From positions 186,001 to 250,000 of the forward strand of contig NZ_VFOQ01000002.1 in assembly GCF_006716205.1 (NCBI RefSeq): 64,000 nt of DNA. The letters run 5' to 3'. Made by a program: the position numbers and the translations under genes. A model generated the notes under the pieces. It worked only from the letters and a program-made list of their open reading frames with translations. It made no database searches and was not told where the DNA came from. Positions 52,720 through 61,512 of this stretch are shown here, in pieces. Each line of letters starts with the position of its first letter. The first letter of the stretch is position 1. The stretch comes from Oryzihumus leptocrescens. GTDB taxonomy: Bacteria > Actinomycetota > Actinomycetes > Actinomycetales > Dermatophilaceae.

Positions 52720-52847
52720 AGGGGAACGTCGCCGCTCTGCCCTGCGACCCTGCGGTCTGGCGCAACCTCTGCGCCGACGGGGAGGACCTGGCCCGTCACG
52801 CGCGCGCCCACATCGAGTCGCTGCTGCACGCGAGCCGCCTGCGATGA
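52716..52847 (+). CDS. Small ORF (43 aa) between flavin protein and kinase genes
   Basis: GTG at 52716 overlaps the previous stop by 4 bases and its TGA overlaps the next ATG by 4 bases. Encodes MKGNVAALPCDPAVWRNLCA and then a helical Arg/His/Leu-rich end. No domain recognised. The double overlap argues for translation as a coupling peptide or a remnant of a longer gene. Confidence 0.5.
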   Translation: MKGNVAALPCDPAVWRNLCADGEDLARHARAHIESLLHASRLR

Positions 52848-53500
52848 CTGACGTCGACGCGCTCGCGCAGCGTGCCTGCGGCCTGGTGCAGGAGCACGGC
52901 CGCGTCATCCTGGGGATCACCGGCGCTCCCGGCGCGGGGAAGTCCACGCTGGTCGAGCAGCTGCTCGCCGCCCTGCGCCGGCAGCCGCCGCCCGGGGTGG
53001 GCGGGGACTGGCTGGCGCACGTCCCGATGGACGGCTTCCACCTCGCTGACGTCCAGCTCGACCGGCTGGGCAACCGCCAGCGCAAGGGGGCTCCGGACAC
53101 CTTCGACTCAGCCGGCTACCTCGCTGCGCTGCGGCGCATCGCCGACAACGGCGGTGACACGGTCTACGTCCCGGGCTTCGAGCGCACGCTGGAACAGCCC
53201 ATCGCCGCGGCGATCGCAGTCCCTCCGGAGGCCCGGCTCGTCGTGACCGAGGGCAACTACCTGTTGCTCCAGTGGGGTCACTGGCCGCAGATCCGGGCGC
53301 TGCTCGGGGAGGTCTGGTTCGTCGACATGCCCGACACGACGCGGCGGCAACGGCTGGTCGCCCGGCACGTGGCCTTCGGCAAGGAGCCGGACGCGGCGGT
53401 CGCCTGGGCGGACGGCCCCGACGAGGTCAACGCGCGTGCGGTACGCGAGACCGCGCGGTACGCCGACCTGGTCATCGGCAGCGGTGACCCTGTGTCGTGA
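52844..53500 (+). CDS. Nucleoside/nucleotide kinase-family protein
   Basis: 218-residue P-loop kinase of the uridine kinase/pantothenate kinase/YfdG-type (PRK) group. Walker A GAPGAGKST (about 27-35), the acceptor-site segment VPMDGFHLADVQLDR (about 61-75), VVTEGNYLLLQ and DTTRRQRLVARHVAFGK as the lid. Phosphorylates a sugar, nucleoside or cofactor; the substrate cannot be named. Third gene of a tightly overlapping unit. Confidence 0.87.
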   Translation: MTDVDALAQRACGLVQEHGRVILGITGAPGAGKSTLVEQLLAALRRQPPPGVGGDWLAHVPMDGFHLADVQLDRLGNRQRKGAPDTFDSAGYLAALRRIADNGGDTVYVPGFERTLEQPIAAAIAVPPEARLVVTEGNYLLLQWGHWPQIRALLGEVWFVDMPDTTRRQRLVARHVAFGKEPDAAVAWADGPDEVNARAVRETARYADLVIGSGDPVS

Positions 53501-53746
53501 CGCGCAACGCAGGGGCACCAGGACACGCAAGCGCGGAGGTCACGGAACACTGACCCTCGCGGCGGCGCCAACCGACTCGCGGGGCGGGAAGGCGACGTAA
53601 GCGGTGACTTCGAACGCGCCCGCAGGTGCTGCGGTGTGCTACCGCAAATGGTCGGGACACCCTCGCTGATTGCAGGTGTTCCCCGCGTGCCAGCCCCGGC
53701 TATCACTGACTGGTCCAGTGGGGAGTCAGGTCAGGGGGGTGGGCAG

Positions 53747-55492
53747 ATGCAGTTCGGTCTGGCTCGATGGAGGACGCGCGCTGTGTCAGCATTGGCAGCC
53801 GCCGCACTGGTCCTGACCTGGCTTCCGTTCGCGCCCCCGGCGCTCGCCCTGGCCTCGCCCGGCTACGTCCAGGGCAGTGCCTTCGTCACGGGCACCAGGG
53901 TGGCCTCGACCACCACCGCGTTGACCGGCCCGGTGGGCGCCGGCGACCTGCTCGTGGGGTGGTTCGCGCAGTACAACGTGGGCGGTCAGGTCCAGGTCTC
54001 CGACAACGTCAACGGCGCGTGGACCCGTGCCCCTGCCTCGACGGCGTTCCAGAACGACACGGGGGACATCGCCCTGTACTACCTGGCGAACGCCAAGGCA
54101 GCGCCTGCCGGCCTGACCGTCACGGTCACGGCCGGCGGGCCGGCGTACTTCCAGGGATCCGTGGCGGAGTACTCGGGTGTCGCCATCGCGGGCCCGCTCG
54201 ACCAGGTCGTGTCCGGACGCGGCGTCGGCACGGCTGTCGACACCGGGGCCACGGCGACGGTTCCTGCCGGCGAGCTGGTCTTCTCGGCGCTGGTCACCGG
54301 CGGCAACCCCTCGTCGGTGACCCCCGGTGCCAGTGACGGCCTGACCTACACGCCTCGGGCACACACGGCCTCGGGGTCGGCCTACGAGCAGGACATCACC
54401 CCGGGTGCTGCGGGTCCCCAGAACGGGACGGCAACCCTGGGCGCCACGACCGACTGGTACGCGGTTGCCGCGACGTTCCGGCCAGCCTCGACCGGCGACA
54501 CCCAGGTGCCGTCGACGCCGCCCTCGCTGCACACCACCAGCGTCGCGTCGAGCAGCGTCAGCCTGGCCTGGTCGGCATCGACCGACAACGTGGGTGTCAC
54601 GGGCTACACCGTCTATCGCAACGGCACCGCGCTGGGCACCACCGCGGGCACCTCCTTCACGGACAGCACCGTGGCTGCGGGCACGACCTACACCTACACG
54701 GTCGACGCGTTCGACGCGGCGGGCAACCACTCCGCCCAGTCGCCGGAGGTGCAGGTCACCACGCCGACGTCATCACCCACCTACGTGCAGGGCGCAGCCG
54801 ACTCCCCAGGCACCCGACAGACGTCGACGACGCTCACGCTCTCCCAGCCGGTCGCGGCGGGTGACCTCCTCGTCGGCTGGTTCGCCCAGTACGACTCGAC
54901 CGGACAGGTGCAGGTCTCCGACCCCGTCAACGGCGCCTGGACCCGCTCGACCTCCGAGACGTTCACGAACGGGAAGGGCGACATCGCCCTGTACTACGTG
55001 CAGGGGACCCAGCCAGCGCCAGCGGGCCTGACGATCACGATCTCGGCGCCGGTGGCGACGTACCTGCCCAGTGCCGTGTCGGAGTACTCAGGCATCGCGA
55101 CCAGCACCGCCCTCGACGGGGTGTCCGTGGGCAAGGGCGTGGGCACCTCTGCCGACTCCGGCTCCACCGCTGCCGTCCCCGGCGGTGAGCTGGTGTTCGC
55201 CGCACTGCTGACGGGTGGCCAGCCCCTGACGGTCACGCCGGGGACCAGCCAGGGTGTCCCCTTCGCCCTGGAAGCTCACAACGGCAGCGAGTCCGCAGAC
55301 ACAGCGGCAATCCTCTCCGGAGCGCCAGGGGCCCAGAACGGGCGGTTCACCCTTGCCCGCACCGGCGACTGGTATGCGGCGGTCGTCACCTTCCGCCCCG
55401 CGCCCGGACCAGGCGCGCTTGGGACGAAGCACAGGAAACCGCACCTCATCGGCGCCCGGGTCACGGAGCCGCAGGTGGCAGTGGTCCGGTGA
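53747..55492 (+). CDS. Secreted protein with FnIII domain between two copies of a beta-sandwich domain
   Basis: 581 residues. Signal peptide ends near ALALAS (about residue 35). Domain A (about 38-245) and domain A' (about 340-560) are repeats: GDLLVGWFAQYN and GDLLVGWFAQYD, GDIALYYLANA and GDIALYYVQGT, SVAEYSGVA and AVSEYSGIA, TDWYAVAATFRP and GDWYAAVVTFRP. Between them is a fibronectin type III domain (about 250-335, VSLAWSASTDNVGVTGYTVY). Looks like a carbohydrate- or surface-binding module without a catalytic part. ATG at 53747 with AGGGGGGTGGG upstream. Overlaps the convergent next gene by 32 bases. Confidence 0.83.
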   Translation: MQFGLARWRTRAVSALAAAALVLTWLPFAPPALALASPGYVQGSAFVTGTRVASTTTALTGPVGAGDLLVGWFAQYNVGGQVQVSDNVNGAWTRAPASTAFQNDTGDIALYYLANAKAAPAGLTVTVTAGGPAYFQGSVAEYSGVAIAGPLDQVVSGRGVGTAVDTGATATVPAGELVFSALVTGGNPSSVTPGASDGLTYTPRAHTASGSAYEQDITPGAAGPQNGTATLGATTDWYAVAATFRPASTGDTQVPSTPPSLHTTSVASSSVSLAWSASTDNVGVTGYTVYRNGTALGTTAGTSFTDSTVAAGTTYTYTVDAFDAAGNHSAQSPEVQVTTPTSSPTYVQGAADSPGTRQTSTTLTLSQPVAAGDLLVGWFAQYDSTGQVQVSDPVNGAWTRSTSETFTNGKGDIALYYVQGTQPAPAGLTITISAPVATYLPSAVSEYSGIATSTALDGVSVGKGVGTSADSGSTAAVPGGELVFAALLTGGQPLTVTPGTSQGVPFALEAHNGSESADTAAILSGAPGAQNGRFTLARTGDWYAAVVTFRPAPGPGALGTKHRKPHLIGARVTEPQVAVVR

Positions 55493-56381
55493 GCTCTCGG
55501 TTGTGCCCGACGAACACCTGCTGGAGGGACGTCGGTGCCGTCTCCAGCGCGATGTCCCCCCGTTGGCTGCCCCAGCTGTAGACGAAGTCGAAGGCTGGAT
55601 GAGGGACGGCGCGGTCCCACGCGGCCAGGAGCTCCCGTGCCTGCGACGGGTCGGGAAGGAGGTAGGAGCCGCCACCGTCATCCACCCACTGCCCGCCGCC
55701 GAACGCCTGGAAGACCGGGACGATCGTTGACCGGGAGATGCCGAAGGCCTCGGCCGCGGCGACGAAGCGACCCACCATCGTGCCGTCGCACCCGGACAGC
55801 TCGCTCCGGCAGGGGTAGGGGTCGAGGCCGAACAGGTCGACCCCGGTGTTGGCGGCGTTGTAGCCGCCCCGGTAGGTCGGGGTCTTCGAGGACGACAGGT
55901 TCTGCTCGACGATGAACGTGACGGCGCCGGGGGCGTGCTGGTGGATCCACGCCGACTCCTGCGCCAACTGGGACGCGGGGCAGCTCTGCGGGTCCGGCTC
56001 GTCCATCAGGTAGAAGCCGAACACCTGTGGCTGGCCGACGAACTCGCCGACGCGGGAGACGAACTCACCATCGGCGCCGCGACAGCTGCCGACGAACACC
56101 AGGGCCTCGACGCCGGCCGGGAGCTGGTCGAGCTGCTGGCGGGTCGAGACGTCGGCGATGGTGAAGCCCAGCCGCCCGGGCGGGTAGCCGCCGGAGCCAG
56201 GGACGTTGCCGTTGGCGGCGTAGTGCCGCCGCGCCGCCAGGGGGGTGGCCCGGGCCTGGTCGCCTGCTGCGTCGCAGGAGGCGAGGGCTTCGGGGGCGGC
56301 GACGAGGGCGAGGGCCGTGATCCAGCTCGTGACCTTTGAGGTCCAGCGGCCGTGACGGCCCCGCCCGGTTCGTCCGGGCAC
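55461..56381 (-). CDS. Secreted/lipoprotein TIM-barrel-like (glycoside hydrolase-like) protein
   Basis: 306 residues. Hydrophobic signal with a lipobox-like ALASC (about 31-35). The rest reads as an alpha/beta barrel: GFTIADVSTRQQ, ALVFVGSCRG, GFYLMDEPDPQSCP, VTFIVEQNL, DLFGLDPYPC and DFVYSWGSQ give successive strands. MDEPDP and GLDPYPC carry acidic residues at strand ends as in glycoside hydrolases, but I cannot assign a family. GTG at 56381 lies just past the sugar transferase stop; last gene of the exopolysaccharide operon, so a wall- or polymer-trimming role fits. Confidence 0.78.
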   Translation of the reverse strand: MPGRTGRGRHGRWTSKVTSWITALALVAAPEALASCDAAGDQARATPLAARRHYAANGNVPGSGGYPPGRLGFTIADVSTRQQLDQLPAGVEALVFVGSCRGADGEFVSRVGEFVGQPQVFGFYLMDEPDPQSCPASQLAQESAWIHQHAPGAVTFIVEQNLSSSKTPTYRGGYNAANTGVDLFGLDPYPCRSELSGCDGTMVGRFVAAAEAFGISRSTIVPVFQAFGGGQWVDDGGGSYLLPDPSQARELLAAWDRAVPHPAFDFVYSWGSQRGDIALETAPTSLQQVFVGHNRELTGPLPPAAP

Positions 56382-56383
56382 CG

Positions 56384-57082
56384 TCAGCTCCCGCCCAGAA
56401 GCGTCCTGGCCGCCGCCGAGAGCAGGGACATGTCCCGGCTCAGGGTGCGGTGGCAGACGTAGTCGAGGTCGCGGGCCAGCTTGGGATGCAGGTGGCGGGC
56501 GACGTAGACCAGGTCCGGGTCGTCGGCCGTGTCCAGCTCCCGAGCCTGGTCATGGGCGAACAGCAGCGCGCCCGGTCCGATGACCCCCGGGCGGACCCGC
56601 AGGAGCTGACGCTCGGCCTGGCTGTAGTGCTCCAGGAACCGGGGCACCTCGGGTCGGGGGCCGATCAACGTCATGTCGCCGCGTAGCAGGTTGACCAGCT
56701 GGGGCAGCTCGTCCAGCCGGGTGGCCCTCAGTCGCCGACCCAACGGAGTCACGCGGGGGTCCGCCGTGCCGCTGACCGACGGACCACCCCGGTCGCTGCC
56801 GACGACCATGGTGCGGAGCTTGAGGATGGAGAACGGGATCCCGTCCCGCCCGACCCGGTCCTGGCGGTAGATCGCCGGCCCGGGGCTGGTCAGGCGTATC
56901 GCGGCGGCCAGCACCACCAGGAGCGGGCCGGCGCAGACCAGCCCGACGGCGGCGGCCACGACGTCGACGGTGCGACGCAGGGCGCTGTCCCGGCGCGGCT
57001 GGGGCCCCCTGCGGCGGCCCGGACCGAGGCGGGCTGAACTGCGGTGGGTGCCACCGAGCTGCTGGGCTGCTGGCCGAGTCAC
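56384..57082 (-). CDS. Polyprenyl-phosphate sugar-1-phosphate transferase (bacterial sugar transferase)
   Basis: 232 residues; starts polymer or glycan assembly by moving a sugar-1-phosphate from a nucleotide sugar to polyprenyl phosphate. An Arg-rich N terminus, a re-entrant/membrane helix (about 55-80), then the catalytic core: GPAIYRQDRVGRDGIPF, ILKLRTMVVGSD, RATRLDELPQLVNLLRGDM and LIGPRPEVPRF. This is the short PglC/WcaJ C-terminal type without extra N-terminal spans. GTG at 57082 overlaps the PIG-L stop (GTGA). Confidence 0.92.
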   Translation of the reverse strand: MTRPAAQQLGGTHRSSARLGPGRRRGPQPRRDSALRRTVDVVAAAVGLVCAGPLLVVLAAAIRLTSPGPAIYRQDRVGRDGIPFSILKLRTMVVGSDRGGPSVSGTADPRVTPLGRRLRATRLDELPQLVNLLRGDMTLIGPRPEVPRFLEHYSQAERQLLRVRPGVIGPGALLFAHDQARELDTADDPDLVYVARHLHPKLARDLDYVCHRTLSRDMSLLSAAARTLLGGS

Positions 57083-57747
57083 CCGCTCACCTCCCGCAAC
57101 ACCTGGAACGCCTCGGCCGCCGACCGGCCCACCTTGCTGCCCCAGTAGGCGGCCCGCTCCCGGACCGCACGGGGGGACCGGGGGTGCGGGTAGGGGCGCA
57201 GCTCGCCCTCGTAGCACTGCAGGGCGGCCAGCTTCACCTCGATCGTCTCGCTGACGTCGACGAACAGCTCCGGGGTGAAGGCACCTCCGGCCAGGGGCCA
57301 GGCCCACTCCGTCGAGGACGGGGTCTCGTAGACGGCGAAACGTCGCAGGCGGGGGACGACGTAGGGGCGGCACGCCGTCCACGCTGCCCGCGCCACGACG
57401 GCGTGGTCGTTGTTCACGTCGCCGGGGAAGTGCGTGTAGACGACGTCGGGACGAACCTGGTCGACCATCGCCTCGACCGTGCGGGTGACCTCCAGCAGGG
57501 GCAGGGTGTCCAGCTGCTGGTCGGGCAGCCGCGCCAGGTGGATCGCGGTCAGGCCGAGCACCTTGGCAGCGCGGGCCGCGCACTCGGCCAGCACCGGCAC
57601 CATCTCCGTGGGGTAGCGGCTGGTGGCACCGTCCGCCAACACCACCGCCTGGACCTCGTCCCCATCCTGGATGTGCCTGGCCAGGGTCCCGCCGGGCCCG
57701 AGGAGCTCGTCGTCGGGGTGCGCGGCGACGACCAGCACCCGGGTCAC
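57079..57747 (-). CDS. PIG-L family N-acetyl-sugar deacetylase
   Basis: 222 residues. The zinc motif AHPDDELLG at the N terminus and the later YTHFPGDVNNDHAVV with HxxH-like His residues are the family hallmarks. Removes an acetyl group from GlcNAc-type substrates. Next to a formyltransferase gene, the freed amine could be formylated, giving an N-formyl amino sugar for the polymer (inference). GTG at 57747 overlaps the formyltransferase stop by 4 bases. Confidence 0.92.
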   Translation of the reverse strand: MTRVLVVAAHPDDELLGPGGTLARHIQDGDEVQAVVLADGATSRYPTEMVPVLAECAARAAKVLGLTAIHLARLPDQQLDTLPLLEVTRTVEAMVDQVRPDVVYTHFPGDVNNDHAVVARAAWTACRPYVVPRLRRFAVYETPSSTEWAWPLAGGAFTPELFVDVSETIEVKLAALQCYEGELRPYPHPRSPRAVRERAAYWGSKVGRSAAEAFQVLREVSG

Positions 57748-58820
57748 TGCGCACCCACGGGCCGGGGCCCCTCACCGCGGGCCCACTGTGCGAGCCGGCG
57801 GGGCACGGAGTCGAACCGCACCCCGACGCCCAGCCCCGAGCGCGTCGCCCACGGCATCGCCGGGTGCGGGGTCCGGCCGGGCATCGACACGTGGGTCACC
57901 AGGATGCTGCCGTCACGGACCCCCACACGGATGCCGTTCTCCTCCAGAGCCAGGACCTCGCCGGGCCGGCCGGCCGGCGTGTCGCCCTCCGGGGTCCGCG
58001 TGGCCCACACCATCAGCTGCCGGCCGTCGAGCGCCGTGAAGGCACCCGGGTAGGGGTGGGTGAGCGCCCGGACCCAGTCGTGCACCCGGCGGGCCGGCTG
58101 GTCCCAGTCGATGACGCCCATCTCCGGTGTGCGGCGGGGAAGGACGTCGCCCTCGTCCGGGCGCTGCGGGCGGCGCCGTGCGGTGCCGGCGATCAGGTCC
58201 GCCAGGTTGTCGGTCAGCATCGCGGCACCGGCCTCGCCGACCCGCTGGTAGACCGTGGCGCAGGTGTCGTCCGGGGAGATGGGGATCGCGCGCTGGTCGA
58301 CGATGTCGCCGGTGTCGGCACCGGGGGCCAGCAGCATCATCGTGTTGCCGGTCAGCGTCTCGCCGCGCAGGATCGCCCAGTTCACGGGGGAGTGCCCGCG
58401 GTGTCGGGGCAGGAGCGAGGCATGGAAGCCGATGCACCCTCGCCGCGGCACGGCCAGCAGCTCCGGCTTGATCAGCTGGGTCCACCCGACGACGACCAGC
58501 AGGTCCGGTGCGCACGCGCGGACCGCGGCCACCACGGCAGGGTCGTTGGCGTCGTCCGAGCGCACGACCGGCACCCCCGCGTCGGTGGCCGGGCCAGCCA
58601 GCTCGACCGCGCCGGAGAGTCGCCCTGCGCCCTCCGGGGTGCGCGTCACCACCATGGCGAGGTGGACGCGAGGGTCGGCGAGCAGCACGTCCAGGGCGGG
58701 CCGGGCCTCGTGGACGGCGCCGACGAGGACGACGGTTCCTGTGGCGGAGCACTCCCTGGGGGCGGCCCCGGTCGGGTGCGAGTCGGGGCACGAACGGGGT
58801 GCCGGGCTGGTGTTGGTCAT
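57744..58820 (-). CDS. Formyltransferase (methionyl-tRNA formyltransferase-like fold), likely sugar N-formyltransferase
   Basis: 358 residues. Formyl_trans_N core with GCIGFHASLLPRHRGHSPVN: the Asn/His/Asp catalytic set appears as FHASLLP and the Asp of GADTGDIVDQRAI. A C-terminal OB-like domain (GRQLMVWATRTP, about 265-320) follows as in Fmt/ArnA. Location among polysaccharide genes, beside a PIG-L deacetylase, argues for an amino-sugar substrate instead of Met-tRNA. ATG at 58820 shares ATGA with the flippase stop. The first ~30 residues are low-complexity. Confidence 0.88.
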   Translation of the reverse strand: MTNTSPAPRSCPDSHPTGAAPRECSATGTVVLVGAVHEARPALDVLLADPRVHLAMVVTRTPEGAGRLSGAVELAGPATDAGVPVVRSDDANDPAVVAAVRACAPDLLVVVGWTQLIKPELLAVPRRGCIGFHASLLPRHRGHSPVNWAILRGETLTGNTMMLLAPGADTGDIVDQRAIPISPDDTCATVYQRVGEAGAAMLTDNLADLIAGTARRRPQRPDEGDVLPRRTPEMGVIDWDQPARRVHDWVRALTHPYPGAFTALDGRQLMVWATRTPEGDTPAGRPGEVLALEENGIRVGVRDGSILVTHVSMPGRTPHPAMPWATRSGLGVGVRFDSVPRRLAQWARGEGPRPVGAQ

Positions 58821-60133
58821 GTCGTTCCCTCCTCGAGCGCGACCACCCGGGCGGGGGCCACGCGGGCCGAGATGCGTAGGGACAAATAGGTGAGCAGGCC
58901 GGCCGCCGACAGGTAGGCCGCGCTCGAGGCGGTGGCGGCGCCGAGGGCGCCATGGCGGGGGATCAGGGCGACGTCCAGGGCGATGGTGACGACCACCCCG
59001 AGCGCCATGCCGGCGGAGTTCGTCCCCGGCCTTCCGATGCCGCACAGGTATGCCGTGGAGACCGCCGCGGCACCTTCGACGGCCAGCCCGACGAGCAGGA
59101 CGCAGGCCGGCAGCACGGCGGCCCGGAACTCGGCCCCGAACAGCAACGGCAGGCCGATGGCTGAGGCGACAGCCAACACGGGGGCCGCCGCGACGGTCAG
59201 GCCGCAGGCGCGCGGGAGCAGGGCGCGCATCTCCGTGGCGGCCGCCGGTGGGTTGAGCCGGGCGAACCGCGGGTAGAGCACGTAGTTGGCGGCGGTGGCG
59301 GGGAGCCGCATCAGCTCGGCCGACTTGGCGGCGACGGCGTAGACACCGAGCGTGGCCGGGCCGGCCAGCGCCCCAAGCATGAGCAGGTCCAACCGGAGGT
59401 TGACCAGCCAGAGCAGGTTGCCCAGCTGGGCTCGTGAGCCGTAGCCGAGGACCGACCGGGCCAACGGCCGCGAGGGCCTCGCCCACCCGCCGAAGAAGCC
59501 GCGCCCGGCCAGGCGGCTCAAGCCGATGACCGTGGAGCAGACCCCGGCCGCGACGAGACCGACCAACACCGCTGTGAGCGAGCTGCTCCCCGCGACCAGG
59601 GCCACGGCGAAGGCGGGGAGGAAGGCGACCTCCTCCGCGACGATGACCAGGTTGGCGCCGGGCATGTCCGCCCGCCCCTGGCAGCACGCCTTGGCCCAGA
59701 CCGTCCACAGCTGGGTGACCACCGTGACCCCCATGAGCAGCAGCAGGCGCGCCGGGACCTGCTCCAGGAACAGCGCGTGCAGGGCGGGGGTCAACACCGC
59801 CCACGCCGCCACGCCCACCACGGTGCCGGCCAACACCAGCAGGCTCAATGTGGGACGGACCCTCGGGTCCTCACCCCGCGCGCCGCTGAGCATGTACGCC
59901 GAGGCCACCGGCAGCCCGCAGCTGCAGATCACCCCGGTGAGCCAGGGCAGTACCCGCAGCAGGGTCCACGTGCCCAGGACCGAGGCCCCACCCACGCGGG
60001 CGACGACCAGGCTGGTCAGCGCCACGAGCGCCAGCGCCGTGGCCTGCGCGATGACGTTGGCCGTGGCGGCCCGGCGCCCCAGGTCGCCCTCGGAGACGTG
60101 CAGCGCCGCGGCCACGCGGACCGGGCGCCTCAC
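58817..60133 (-). CDS. Polysaccharide flippase (Wzx/PST family)
   Basis: 438 residues with about twelve to fourteen membrane spans (MOP superfamily). Runs from GRRAATANVIAQATALALVA through LVNLRLDLLMLGALAGPATLG, the typical repeat of lipid-linked oligosaccharide flippases. Would move the lipid-linked repeat unit to the outer face for polymerisation. GTG at 60133 overlaps the O-antigen-ligase-like stop (GTGA), which fixes the start. Confidence 0.88.
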   Translation of the reverse strand: MRRPVRVAAALHVSEGDLGRRAATANVIAQATALALVALTSLVVARVGGASVLGTWTLLRVLPWLTGVICSCGLPVASAYMLSGARGEDPRVRPTLSLLVLAGTVVGVAAWAVLTPALHALFLEQVPARLLLLMGVTVVTQLWTVWAKACCQGRADMPGANLVIVAEEVAFLPAFAVALVAGSSSLTAVLVGLVAAGVCSTVIGLSRLAGRGFFGGWARPSRPLARSVLGYGSRAQLGNLLWLVNLRLDLLMLGALAGPATLGVYAVAAKSAELMRLPATAANYVLYPRFARLNPPAAATEMRALLPRACGLTVAAAPVLAVASAIGLPLLFGAEFRAAVLPACVLLVGLAVEGAAAVSTAYLCGIGRPGTNSAGMALGVVVTIALDVALIPRHGALGAATASSAAYLSAAGLLTYLSLRISARVAPARVVALEEGTT

Positions 60134-61512
60134 CGCGGACCTCCGGCGGGGGATGGGGCAACCCGGCGCCTCGGACCACGCCGGGCCGCGTCGGCGAAGG
60201 AGGCGGCCGCGACGAAGGCCAGGAGCCCCCACACGAACCGGAAGTGCATGACCTCGTAGTACGTGCTGGCCGCGGCGGTCGCGAGCAGGGCTGCGACCAG
60301 GCCCACCGGCCGGGGTAGCTCCCGGGGGTCCGGCGGGCCCGGCCGGGGCCGCAGCAACCGACCCGCCCGGTAGGCGGCCGACGCGAGCAGGACCAGCAGG
60401 CCGAGGAGCCCGACGGGGCCACGCTCCACCAGGGCGGCCAGGTAGTCGTCGTGCGCCTCCTTCGCGTAGGGGTAGCCCCGGGCGCTGAGCAGCGCCTTCG
60501 TGGTGGCCGGGCCGGTCCCCAACGTGTTGCCGGTCTGGTAGAGCTGCAGCGACTCGGTGACCAGCAGGCTGCGCTGGGCGCTGCTGTCGTTGCTGCGCCC
60601 GAGCGAGTTCACCAGGATCGACTGGCCCGAGGTCCGGGCCCAGGTCTGGATGCTGCTGAGCGGCACCGCCGTCAGTGCTGCCGTGGTCACGACTCCGGTG
60701 AGCAGGACGCAGGCGATGGCGCCGACCAGGCCGTGGCGCCGGTGCATCGCGACGGCGGCGATCAGCAGGCACCCGAGGCCGAGCTCCACCAGGCCCCCGT
60801 TGGACTCGGTGAGCAGCAGCGCCCAGACCAGGACCGCGTAGGCGAGAACCCGCGGGCCGCTGCGGCGCGGAACCTTCGCGGCATACACGACGAACAGGGA
60901 CAGCACCCAGTACGTCGCCGCGTAGTTCGGGTCACCGAAGGTGAACAGGGCCCGGTTGCCCTCGCGGGCGACGACCCCGGTGATGACGGTGAGGTGGGCG
61001 AGGGACCCCGCGACCAGGACGGAGGCGCAGGCAGTGGCGGCGTACGACCAGGCCGTGGCCAGCAGGCGAAGCCGCGCCGGGTCGCGAGCCACCGTGACCA
61101 CGGCCGTGCCCCAGGCGAGGAGGACCACGTCCTGGGCCAGGGCCAGCAGCGCGGTCCCCGGCAGGTCGCTGACCAGGCCGGCCAGGGCGCCGCCCAGCAC
61201 CATCAGGCCGAACCCGATGGCGTAGGGCGCCCGTACCGGCACCCGGGCGGCCGCCGCCCACATCGCCACGGAGAGCAGCGAGACCAGGGTCAGGGCGTCC
61301 ACCGGCGAGCTGTTGCCGGGCCCCGAGGGTCGCACGGCGAACTGCGCGGCGAAGGCCACCGCCATCGAGCCGACCGCCAGCCGCTCCACCGTGCCGCGTA
61401 CGGCTGCGGTCGGCGGACCGGGCATCCCGCCGCCGGAGCCGTGCCTGCCGCCCGAGGGGGAGGTGCGGTGCGGAGGGAACCCGGGAGGCAGAGTCGCCGT
61501 GGCCCCGGTCAC
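60130..61512 (-). CDS. O-antigen ligase/polymerase-like membrane protein (Wzy_C)
   Basis: 460 residues with about ten spans and one large outer loop (about 270-340). Characteristic marks are FTFGDPNYAATYWVLSLF, LLTESNGGLVELGLG (Wzy_C-type) and EAHDDYLAALVERGPVGLLG. Joins or polymerises repeat units outside the membrane. The start is the GTG at 61512, overlapping the kinase-like gene stop by 4 bases; an upstream frame to 61548 is less likely. Confidence 0.86.
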   Translation of the reverse strand: MTGATATLPPGFPPHRTSPSGGRHGSGGGMPGPPTAAVRGTVERLAVGSMAVAFAAQFAVRPSGPGNSSPVDALTLVSLLSVAMWAAAARVPVRAPYAIGFGLMVLGGALAGLVSDLPGTALLALAQDVVLLAWGTAVVTVARDPARLRLLATAWSYAATACASVLVAGSLAHLTVITGVVAREGNRALFTFGDPNYAATYWVLSLFVVYAAKVPRRSGPRVLAYAVLVWALLLTESNGGLVELGLGCLLIAAVAMHRRHGLVGAIACVLLTGVVTTAALTAVPLSSIQTWARTSGQSILVNSLGRSNDSSAQRSLLVTESLQLYQTGNTLGTGPATTKALLSARGYPYAKEAHDDYLAALVERGPVGLLGLLVLLASAAYRAGRLLRPRPGPPDPRELPRPVGLVAALLATAAASTYYEVMHFRFVWGLLAFVAAASFADAARRGPRRRVAPSPAGGPR

